Of a stretch of 64,000 nt of DNA, positions 46,901 through 57,600 are shown piece by piece. Position 1 is the stretch's first letter. Each line of letters opens with the position of its first letter. Source of the stretch: Alitta virens (taxonomy: Eukaryota; Annelida; Polychaeta; Phyllodocida; Nereididae); assembly GCA_932294295.1 (NCBI GenBank), contig OW028584.1, forward strand, positions 12,392,438-12,456,437, read 5' to 3'. The notes under the pieces are model-generated. The model saw nothing but the letters and a program-made list of their open reading frames with translations. It searched no databases and was not told the origin of the DNA. Made by a program: the position numbers and the translations under genes.

Positions 46901-48414
46901 TTCATCTATTAATTTATAAATGTATTTATGGATTAGCTCCTCATTATTTAGCAAAATAATGTTATTTTGGAATATGAAGTATGATTGGTATGAAAGAGTT
47001 CTAGGAGTTAGAACAAATTATCAAATAATTTTAAAGAAATTACTAGTATTAACAGGTCAAATGTGTTAAGAGTACATGGTTGATTTTATATTATATTAAT
47101 GTTACGTTTTTATATATGAATATGTTATTACATATGTTTTAGGTACTTACTATTTGATTTACTTTGTTTCTGATACTGATCTGGCAACCCTTCGAAAATA
47201 AATTGGAAATAAAAATAAATAAACACACCTTGAACCTGAAACTGTTGAATTATATGGTGCATAATTCATTGTCTAATTCCAATATTTTTGATATACAAAA
47301 GACAATTTGTAAGTCAGCATGAAACCAGAGCAAGGAATAAACCTCTTCGATTGAATGTTTGCTTAAGTTTCGTCTGTGACAGTGGATATCAATTTAACCA
47401 AATTTGTTGATAAGATGCTTTAAATATTTCTGGCTACTGAACTTGTTTATTTATCTAATTCACTTGCTAATTCACTTGACAGTCAACTAGTTATATAGAT
47501 AGATAGATTCATTGATTCTTTATTTGCGCAAAGCTGGACTGAGAATCGTTTAAAACCTCTTTGCAGTACAGAAGTCTGGCTTGGCTTGAATGACACTTTG
47601 GAAAGATTTGCTTTTAAGTGGTCTAATGGTAAAATCCTGGATTATCCATGGTGGATGGGCATGGTGGCAAATAACAGTGGAGCTAATGACTGTGTTAATT
47701 CTCAACTAGGCATTTGGACCACTGAGCACTGTGATAACATTCACTACACTGTCTGCCAGTTCAAACCTCGCCCAGCAAAAAGTAAGATTCAAAATCGATA
47801 TATTAGGTAATGACATCACAGTAGGTTTGAATGAATAATGATATTTATATCTACACTTCTCAAATTTTCAGTTGATATATACCTCCTCCCGTTATTCACA
47901 TGTAAAAAACATGATATCGGCTACTTTTGAGTTGTAATACTCGTTTTTTTTGTACATTCATTCATTCTTCTTTTCTTTGTGCTTTATTCTCTCTTTAATA
48001 ATTAATGTGAAATGTTTTAAAGTATTTCTTGACAGGGCAATATATGTTATATGAGGCAGTTATATATAATTTGGTGACCCTACATTAAACATAATGAAAC
48101 GATTATGGGGCATTTCTGTTATGTGATTATGTACTTGCATATTTTCAGTTCTGAAACTATTTTTTGCAGTATGTTCCCTTGATCAGAATGGAACTCTGAC
48201 CACTGCCTATTTGGGCCGATCGCCCAACAAAGTAGCTGTTCAGACAATTCAAGCAGAGTTGTTGACACCGTACTTCCATCGCTGTGCTCAAGCGTGCCTT
48301 CAACATCCTGACTGCGGATCTGTCAACTACAACTCGCAGCAAGGCGTCTGTCAACTGCTGCAACAGTGCGGACATGACTTAGTCAACATGACTGGATTTG
48401 ATTATTGGCAATAG
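40934..48414 (+). CDS. Secreted two-CTLD plus PAN/apple lectin-like protein, intact copy 3
   Basis: Six exons: 40934-40997, 42155-42368, 45788-45996, 46619-46808, 47567-47781, 48170-48414. They sum to 1137 bases, exactly 379 codons including TAG, all with GT-AG borders. Residues 1-20 form a signal peptide (MQAVLTGITIMIILNKQVHC). About 25-160 is CTLD1 (IWLGVDD, FVWADGV, NCVVWHGDEWEHRNC). About 163-292 is CTLD2 (VWLGLND, FKWSNGK, NDCVNS, YTVCQF). About 298-378 is a PAN/apple module (CAQACLQHPDCGSVNYN, GVCQLL). CTLD cysteines are conserved, but EPN/QPD and WND calcium-sugar motifs are absent, so classical calcium-dependent sugar binding is unlikely. Each CTLD is split by a phase 2 intron and bounded by phase 1 introns. 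Glycosylation sequons include ENMT and NNS. Likely an extracellular recognition or adhesion protein; the ligand is unknown. The third donor (AATG|gtacca) is weak. Confidence 0.88.
41336..41515 (+). mobile_element. SINE with internal head deletion (unit 3)
   Basis: Counterpart of 27295-27474, same internal deletion. Confidence 0.88.
42761..42841 (+). mobile_element. SINE 3' half (unit 3)
   Basis: Counterpart of 14914-14995. Confidence 0.8.
43163..43344 (+). mobile_element. SINE present only in unit 3
   Basis: Full-length copy between ctcagaaa and tcaaaaacgtcg; a short imperfect duplication tca(g/a)aaa flanks it. Units 1 and 2 lack a SINE at this exact position, though their neighbouring SINE pair begins about 50 bases further left. 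Confidence 0.85.
43355..43808 (+). pseudogene. Unidentified coding relic, unit 3
   Basis: Counterpart of 15600-16062 with a few substitutions (AAGAATCTTAATGCC instead of AAGAATGTCAATGCC). The same 58-codon stretch stays open. Confidence 0.33.
44219..44397 (+). mobile_element. SINE (unit 3)
   Basis: Counterpart of 16472-16650, with a 1-base loss in the B box (cccgggtcgattccc). Confidence 0.88.
44964..45150 (+). mobile_element. SINE present only in unit 3, (CAAA)n tail
   Basis: Full-length; aaattggcacacta occurs on both sides. Units 1 and 2 show the empty site (aaattggcacactaccaaaa). Confidence 0.92.
45358..45426 (+). repeat. tRNA-like sequence (unit 3)
   Basis: Counterpart of 17708-17776. 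Confidence 0.55.
45458..45648 (+). mobile_element. SINE (unit 3)
   Basis: Counterpart of 17808-17987 with a fuller body. Confidence 0.88.
46324..46531. mobile_element. MITE-like element (unit 3)
   Basis: Counterpart of 18759-18967; ends 87 bp before the CTLD2a exon of the intact gene. Confidence 0.78.
46867..46958 (+). pseudogene. LINE RT scrap (unit 3)
   Basis: Counterpart of 19302-19393. The sequence just after it carries a deletion of several tens of bases relative to units 1 and 2. Confidence 0.58.
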
Positions 48415-48619
48415 TGTTTGTAAAGAAAATCAGGCCTATAATATCATAGTGTGATCATTATTATATTTTTGCTTTTTTTTTAATGTACACTTAATATTTC
48501 ATAGCATCACATATTGACAACATTTTTAAAGATAGGAAATTTATGATATTGTGATGGAAATTACGTATTGATGCATTAAAGATGGCATTTTATGCATACT
48601 TTGTAACTACATTTATCAA

Positions 48620-48679
48620 CTACTGCAACACTGTGAACATAGCTTGGTTGACATGACTGGCTCTGATTACTGGGAGTAA
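48620..48679 (+). pseudogene. Relic of a PAN exon 3' end (unit 3)
   Basis: Counterpart of 21117-21176. Confidence 0.8.
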
Positions 48680-49127
48680 TGCATTTTAAATGTGAACTTT
48701 AAAATACTATTTTCACTATAATTCATCAGTACAAGCAAATAGATACCTGCCTTATGTTTATAGCTGTGTTATTATATACCCAATGCTCATTCTGCATTGC
48801 TACTGGCCAATTATCAAACAAATGACATACCTTAATATAGTGTATTACTCAACCACTCAATGATTATCATTTTGCTGTGGTTGAATGAGCACTAGGGATA
48901 TAATGAAACTTATATGACCCTTTGTTAGAGAAATACGGGGTTTCATTTGTTCGTGACAAAATATTTGTCACCGGGCGGCTCGGCCGTATTTTGTAAATTG
49001 GCAGAGTAATTGTATTTGGTGTATTTTCCATCACAAGGGTGAAGTTTTTTGTCAACAGCAATTTAAACTTGACTTCTTGTCATTCCTTAAAATTTTTAAT
49101 TTTCTTTGGTTTGGCAATAAATTTCAA

Positions 49128-49385
49128 TCAATATGATATAATAAAGGCTTGTGTTGGCTTTTTTATATCTTCTGGTAATTTATTCCAGAGGTGAGGAGCA
49201 ATGGCTGAGAAAGCACGAGCCCCAAATTTGTTTCTCGACTGAGGTTGGAGGAGCAAATTATTCTGATTATATATAATAATTTGAGCCTGCCAACAACCAC
49301 GTGTAACTTGATTCATAGTTTTCTCCTGGATCGGCAACAATGTGATGATTGGTGATTTGTTATCCTCTCCAGTCGTTCTCAACAC
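49128..49385 (-). pseudogene. LINE RT C-terminal fragment (unit 3)
   Basis: Counterpart of 21625-21882. Confidence 0.7.
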
Positions 49386-51300
49386 TGGTATGCCTCAAGG
49401 ATGCCCTCTTTCCCCCATATGGTGTCCCAAGTTCTTAGTTCAAGTCTGTTGTTACATATTAAATGGAGAGCAAAAGTACCACAAGAGGTCACCGACATCG
49501 TATCAGAGAAGTATTGTTTGATGACGTCATGTATAGTGTGACATCATCCATGCAACATTGGTGTAGTGACATCTTTTTATTTTTTAATGTAGATCTACTA
49601 CGGTCGTAGTGCCCCTTGTAGGCTGTTACTTTTTATCCCTATTTACTAACTTTGTGTCGTCTCTCCTAGGTGGCGTGCCTGTCTTTGGGTGAAATGAACC
49701 AAGTTATCTTAACAAAAAGACATGTTTACATGGCAGAACAACCATTTTGACCTCTCTTGACCTAGTTGCAGTTACAACTTTATTCAACACACCTGCAAGA
49801 TGCCTTTATGATGCTATCATAGCTCTTCAGTTGGACACACTGGGTATATTTGGATTTATTTATTTATAAAACTTATTCATACAGGGCAATAAACATTTTG
49901 AGCCACAGCTATTTTACAAGCAGTAAAAAGAAGAAGAATATAACAGAACTAAAAAAAAACAAATAAAAGCTAGTGCATAAATAAACAATTGTAATGATGT
50001 AAAATAAAATTATGTATGAATAATGATAAACTATGGTTACATAAGGAGGTTAGGAGGGGTAGTGAGGGGCCCAAAAGTAGTTTAATAAAGTGGAGAACAC
50101 CGCCTCAGTCTCAGAACCCAACTATTTCCAAAAACCTTTGACCTTAATTGGGCCCTTATTATACCTTAATTGGACTATTTTAAATTAGATTATACATAAT
50201 TAGACTGCACCTTTTTAAAGACATCAGATGTAATGCTTCGTTTAAGGTCAATAAATCATGTTTTGGTAATATCACTTGAGTAGTCAACAAGAAGTGTAGC
50301 AAAATGCAGAAAACTGAAGTTGCTTATTTTCTGTGTTTTGTTCAATCCAACGTTACTTCATAGAAGGAGAAAAGTGTGTAAGCAGCCAAGCTTAAGTTTT
50401 TTGGTATTTTTCTTGAAATTGTTGGTTAAATAATGCATTTTTACTCCTGAAATATCCTGATTTATTTTGCTTAAACGGAGTTGTAAATGGAAAACAACTT
50501 TGTTTACTAGATAGATAGATAGATAAAATTGTATTTCAAATTGCAGTTATAAAAACAATAACATTAGGTAACGGAGCTATTGAGCGACAATCAACAATAA
50601 AACAGTAATACAATAATAAAATAATACAGTATACTACCATACAACATGGTTGTAAAATACGGAGTTGAGATTTTACACTCTTTTCTATTGCCAATAAATA
50701 AAGCAGATAAGAAATGGTGATAAATATTGATAAATACCTAAATATTGATATGAATACCAAGTCCAACAAGCTTTATAATTCAGTCTACATTTGTAGACAG
50801 GAAAGCAGTGAACAGAGTGGTAATTATTTTTTATGCCACCCCCTACCCCCCTGATTCTGACAATCAAATATGTGTAGCTGCTATGCCTGTTGGCTTCAGT
50901 GAGTAAGTATGAATAAACTCTACGACATTTCATATCATTCGTATCATACCATATCGTATCGGTGAATATATCGTTGAATCTACAATATCAAATTGAACAT
51001 GTATGATAATTTTAGGACTAAATGAATAAATATATAATTTCAACAAAATGTGTATACACAAGCACAAGAATCACAATTTACAATATGTGGACTCTTTAGG
51101 AACTGAAAACCAATAAACCTTGCGATCTTGCCATAATGCCACATCACTAATGACCTACATTGATAAAAATTTAAATTAGGTATAAATACAAACTTGCACC
51201 ATCCGAAATTCTGAATAAGTTGAACTTTGATGAGTATATAACTAATATGGCTGCCATCAACCAAACCAAAAACCTCATACCATTATATCATATATTTTAT

Positions 51301-51312
51301 AATATATATATA
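51301..51312. repeat. (TA)n tract, short allele (unit 3)
   Basis: Only about five TA repeats here, against about 20 and 35 in units 1 and 2. Confidence 0.8.
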
Positions 51313-53122
51313 ACTATATAATCGTAATAAATAATCGATGGCACCACGAATATCAATTTATATATAATCTAGCATAAGTAAAGATGGCACATAATTTAGG
51401 TTGCTAAAATATTCCAACTCAAGTAAATGGACATATGTATGTGACACAAAAGAGAGAGAGATAGTTTATTCGCCAAATCCATATACAATGTGCAAATCAA
51501 TAAATACATAATACTGGATATGGTCATGATACATCCTTTAAATCGCGTCAGTAACGCTTGAGTTATAAAAAGCACAATGGCCATTACAGATAATAATTAA
51601 CACCGGAAAAAATGCACCAAATACAAGAAAACAAGAAAATGAAAAGTTGATATATACATGAAGCAGTTGAGATGAGGTTCTGCAGGAGGACTGGAATGCT
51701 GCTCAGCTCCAAGTGTCATCCAATTTGAATCACTCAAATTTCCCACCAGGAGAACGAATTGCAATACAACTAGGAGGTGCTGCCACCTGCACTAAATAAC
51801 TACAGCTAGAGCTTCTAACATAAATAAATCCAGAAACATTTACTTCTGTCTGATGAAACTTCCACTGATGTTAGCATTTTCTGGTACTAATGATAATTTG
51901 TAATTTTTTAAGTTAGAACACATATTTCTGGTCATAAAAAAATTGCAAACCATACATGAACAGTGTTTTTTTTTATGTTATCAGCATAGCATGTTTTTTT
52001 TTTTTTTGAAGATAAAATTATTTGAGAGCTCTTTATGAATTCTTTAGATAACAATGACAATTTCAGTACACGAAGGTAGGGGGTATGGACTTCAAGGCAC
52101 TTAACCTGAACTTAGAAATTCTCTCATCAACGTTTTTTTCTTGCCATAAAAGCACACGATTTTTGCCACGTGAGTGAAAACTGAATGAAAATCGAACCAA
52201 TATTTACCAAGATATGCTATATTAAAATCAGCGGACAGAATTTTTCAGTTTGGGGCCCTTTTAATTGATTTTTCCCATTTACTACTGCAAAAACATCAAT
52301 GATAATTTTTTTTTCACTTTGGCTTATCACAATATTCTGTATTTTTCAAACACTGAAAATTACCATGAATGATTTGCAGATTGTAAAGTTTCAATATATC
52401 TCGCATGCACATTTTGCGTAGTACCATTGAAAAACATTAGAATAACCAAATAAGATAATGGCTTGCACAGCTGGCAAATTAACATTTAGATAAAATTTAA
52501 ACGATGTCCCAAAGGATATTTAAATGTTTTTAAAAAACATTGATTAACTTCTTTTGCTGGCTAGGTATCTTCATGAAATATTAAAAAAATTAAACAATCT
52601 TTTAAAGGATAAGTCTTATATTTGTAGATTAAGTAGTTTGTTGCAGGTGTTGTATGATAGTTTTTTTGTATATGATTACAACTAATGGATTTGTTATAAA
52701 TTGTTTTGATTTGTAAGCAGTATGAAGATCCATTTACCAATGTTGACAAAGTACCCAGGGTTTTTGCCTAATGTTGATTTGATTTATGTACCATAAATAT
52801 ACATGTATATTTACAGAAGGATAGCATTTTAAGAGGAGAACGTTCAAAACATTAACATTTGCATGAAATTTATATCTACATATATAAAGCATTAATTCAC
52901 AAGCAGTAATTCAGGTCATGTTGGAATTCATATATCCCAGACTTGTTGTTAATTACCTTTTTTGGTCGTCTTAAAGAAACTTTCACAAGCAGTAATTCAG
53001 GTCATGAGTATTAATACACAGTTGTTTCATGTTTTATTGACAGCAATATACAGAGATGGAGATATATGTAAAAAAAACTGAACTAATTAACAAGTTTATA
53101 AAATTATACCATAGCTTATTGC

Positions 53123-53313
53123 AGGGCGGGGGCCTAGCTCAGAGGTAGCGCTCTGGGCTTCCAACCGCTGGGTCCCGGGTTCGATTCCTGGTCGAGCCTA
53201 AGTTGGATGGCTGTTTCCTCCTTCATCTCATTGCCATGGTCCCTGCCTGTCCTAATTAGCCCAACTGGTGCAAAAATACAGGACGTAAAGCCCTAATCAC
53301 AAACAAACAAACA
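53123..53313 (+). mobile_element. SINE with (CAAA)n tail (unit 3)
   Basis: Counterpart of 25220-25409. Confidence 0.9.
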
Positions 53314-54684
53314 CCATAGCTTATTGCCAAATTTTAATTTTGACTTTGATGTTGACATCTAGATACATTTTTATGCTGACACTGAACTTGTAACTATGGA
53401 GTATTACTGCAGTAAAAAAAAGTAAACACATCGTTCGTTCACTGCTTAGGCAAGCTATTTATAGAACACAGAGCCTACACTTAAAAAAAAAAAGTTATCA
53501 AAACCAGATTTGGTGGCGCAGGGGAGAGAGCGCTCGCAATTAGCGTGTGGTGAAACTACTGACTGGTTCGTATCCAGCTCAAAGAAAATTTTTTTTTTTC
53601 TTTCATGATAATTTACACAAGAGTCACCATATTTTAGCTAAAGTCCTTCATTACCACTTTGAAAATGCATAACATAAAATTTTTTTGTCATATTTGAACT
53701 GGTCATAGTTGAACTTTACTGCATAACAAGATGATTTGTTGAGCCTCTGACTAACATATATATATCATGTTATATAAGCACATTGTATCATTAGATGTAT
53801 AATTGACTTCCTTTGTTGTTCAACCATGTGTGCATATTTAGTGTTACATTGTAACTTCTTATAGATATATGATCATAAACATTTATGTTGTATTACATTC
53901 AATCATGTTCTGCCAACCAGTAACGAGGTGTTACATCTTTTATATTTTACATCATATGTACTTTTATCAACACTAACTTATCTGCTTAGTGCCTTCTGAT
54001 GGTTCCATGGTCCCAACTTAATGTACAGTGACAGCTGTATACTGCTAATATTGTTCACGTTGCCAGATTCTTCTTTTTTTTTAAAGAATTTTCTTGTTAA
54101 ACCAGTTAAAGTCACTTTTTCAACGATCTATTGATGTTTGAACTGTGAAAATATCAATATTTTTTTTCTGTTAAATACCTACTTCTTCTCAACATACAAT
54201 GGACGCATGTGTGAACATTTATTTGTTAGCAATTTGTATTAACCATCAATTACTTTGCAAGCTTGAGAGGTGTTTTAAGTACATTTTCAACATAAGTGAT
54301 CGCTACACTTGGAAATGTTTACTATTTTTCCTTTTAATGTTTCCAGAAGCACTCTGATAAATTTCCTTTGCAGTTTATCTGTTTTGTTTTTCACTACACC
54401 TTATAGCATTTAATCAATGCCACTTCTCCTAAATAAATCATGGATTAAGTAAATGTGTTTACAGACTCTGTGACTAAATTGCCTGGAAAAAAAAGTCAAT
54501 CCAGTTAATGTATTATATTGATTTTTGACTTGGGAATCTATTTCTTATCAACGTGGTGAAAATCAAATGTCAGTCTTGGATGGCTGATTAACTGTGACAT
54601 GTTATGTGATTTGAATACATTAAATGCTGTTATAACAAATTTAGACAAAATTTTGTTTTGGATCTGCGATTTGGCAACTGCGCG

Positions 54685-57600
54685 ATGACTGTACTTGCGA
54701 TTATTACATCCTTGATAGTCCTTTTGAGGAAAGAAGCATCTGGCATAGGTTGGTCAACTATAATTATTCAATATCAGTTTTTTTTTTTAGTTTTTTTGTT
54801 TTGTTTAATTACATTGTTTTTGAATGAATTCTTTTAGGTTCTGTGTAGAACTTCCAATTAATGGGTATATTGTGTTGTTGATGGAACTTTACCGTATGTT
54901 AGAAAAGTTTATTTTACATTAGTGTCACACTCGGACATAATAATGAGATGAAATGAGATGAAGGCTTGGACTACACACATACACATCATCCTACGTATTA
55001 ACCTTGGGTGGGGTCTTTCCTTGACCCAGCACGGGGCGGGGGCCTAACTCAGAGGTAGCGCTCTGGGCTTCAAACGGCTGGGTCCCGGGTTCGATTCCCG
55101 GTCGAGCCTAAGTTGGATGGCTGTTTCATCCTTCATCTCATTGCCATGGTCTCTGCCTGTCCTAATTAGCCCAACTGGTGCAGAAATACAGGACGTAAAG
55201 CCCTAATCACACACACACATACACGTATCTTCATTGTAGAATCTGGTTAGGAGCTGACGATCAAACCATGGAAGGGGAGTTTGTGTGGGCGGATGGAGTG
55301 ACCTCTACCAGGTGGCCCCCATGGAAAAATCTACAGCTAAAGGGCAACAATGGCTCACAATGTGTTCTTTGGAATATTGACGTCTGGGAACAGAAAGACT
55401 GCAATGAGTTATATGGGATCATGTGCTACATGGAGAGGTCACACAACAGTAAGCATTGTCTGAATCAAAGATAATAAATTTCAAGGAACCCATAATGTTT
55501 TATAGTTAAGGAGTGCTGGAATTTAGTTCAACCTATTATAGCATAAGTGTCTTTAGCGAGGTATGACTTGACTAGGATTTTTGTTGTAGCTTCAGGTAAT
55601 TGCTCCAAACTCTGGATAGTTCTAGGAACCTCTTGTTTAAGAGAACTGGATACCACCATGTTTGAATTATTTCTTTATTAATGTGATTTAGGCCTATAAT
55701 CATTTACATTTGGTACACTGAAAAATTGATAATTTTTAATAATTATGTTGTGTATTTATATAATTTCTAAAACTTTGTAATTTTAAGTTGGGACATTGTC
55801 CTTTTTATAGGAAGAATATGTAACGAAAATAAACAATGTTTGTTAAAACATAAGTACTCTGCAAATTATTTCCAACTAAATTTATTTGTCCTAAATAAAC
55901 CATTCCCAGTAAATTTTCCAGAAATTGCTCGCTAATACAAAAAACGTTTTATTCTTTTTAGCAATACTTTATTTGTGTTTACATGTTTTTGTTTTGCTTC
56001 AGAATCATGCTATAGTAGCTTTACCGCCATACCAGGGACCACTCTGTGTTTTTTTTACATGACAAGTCCGATGACAGCCAGTAAGGGAGCCTCCAGGTGT
56101 GAATATTTTGGAGGGTCACTGGCCATCCTTGAAAACTTCACAATATATGAAGCTATCAAGACCCACATCACTTCTACTCCCAGGTAACTTTGTTGTATTT
56201 TTGTCTTTTTTACATCTGACGTCTAAACCTATTGCACGATATAACTATGCCTGATATAAGCTTTAACCATGCCAAATATATATAGCAAACAGATACTCAA
56301 AACTGTAAAAAAAAATTAGGTCAATGACTAATGTTATAGCAGTTTGCTTGGTGAAAATTTAGAAAAATTTATGAATCTTTTTAAAAGAGATGAAGGGCGG
56401 GGAACTAGCTCAGAGGTAGCGCTCTGGGCTTCCAACCGCTAGGTCCAGGGTTCGATTCCTGGCCGAGCCTAAGTTGGATGGCTGTTTCCTCCTTCGTCTC
56501 ATTGCCATGGTCTCTGCCTGTCTTAATTAGCCCAATGGCAGAAATACAGGACGTAAAGCCCTAATCACACACACACACTTGAAAGAGATGAAACACAAAT
56601 CTTAAGACTGCATATAGTATGTAACTATTTTTTAAATAATGTCAGATGAAGATAAGATACTTCATCCAAGTGTTTTATGAATACTTACTTATGGTGAGGG
56701 GAAGGTTTTTACATTATTTCAAGCTCGCAGAAATATGACCTCACAATAACAGCAATTGTCACTCAATATTGTTATTATTATGACGTCAATATAGCAAAGG
56801 ACCATATTTTCGCCCAAAACTAACCCTGTCATGGCTTATAAAATGTCTCCTCTTACTATTTATCCTCTTTGGTTCCACTAAACAGAGGGTTGTGCTATCC
56901 AGTAACTTGTTTTGTGAGAAGTGCATTTTTTAGTTTTGTGGCACGAGGAAAATTATAATGGCCAAGGCAAAGCCAAAATTATTACCTCACGGAAATGTGA
57001 CCCAACCGAATGATAACTCATGTAATTACACTCAACTTAAGACTGTTTTCCTAAACCTCCGGAGTGCAAACTGTACTTTAATGGCTTAATAACAGCAGTA
57101 ATACAAAACAAAAAATCAAACAAAAAAGTGCCTACGGCGTCGTGATATAACCACCAAAATTTTTAGTTTACGTCCTCCTATTCAGGATATAACTATTACC
57201 TATGTATTACTATCATTGTAATAATTATGTAGAATCACACTTCAAATTTTATTCTTGATTCTAAGAGCATGATGTCAGAGTTTTCTCCTGTGCTTGCACT
57301 GTAAATAACATGCTTCATTTTCTGAAGAAACTCAAACATGATAGCGTATCTTACATAACTAAGACTTAATCAAAACAGTTTAGCAGTTTGACTGTATCCC
57401 TCATGATGTCACGGATGAAAAAAAAACAGTTTGAACACAGGCATTTGCCAACATATATGACATTGCTCAGTGATGACAGCACTTATACTTTAACTAATAC
57501 CAAGGCTACTGACTGCCTTAATTGGCTTCTCATCTCAAGAGCCCCCTATGTCATTTGCAACTGCCAATCAGAATGTAGCTGAATACATTAGGAAATGCCC

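Larger units (their letters stand above)
48415..54609. other. Intergenic part of unit 3
   Basis: As in units 1 and 2, but with about 500 bases (49969-50468) that the other two lack. No gene recognised. Confidence 0.5.
40747..54612 (+). repeat. Tandem segmental duplication, unit 3
   Basis: 13.87 kb. Left junction TTT 40747-40749; right end gtgatTT then gaatac at 54610-54612, where it passes into unique sequence about 70 bp before the start codon of the next gene. It holds the intact lectin gene, lacks the insertions of units 1 and 2 at 15267, 16720 and 18017, and has two private SINEs (43163 and 44964). Confidence 0.92.
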
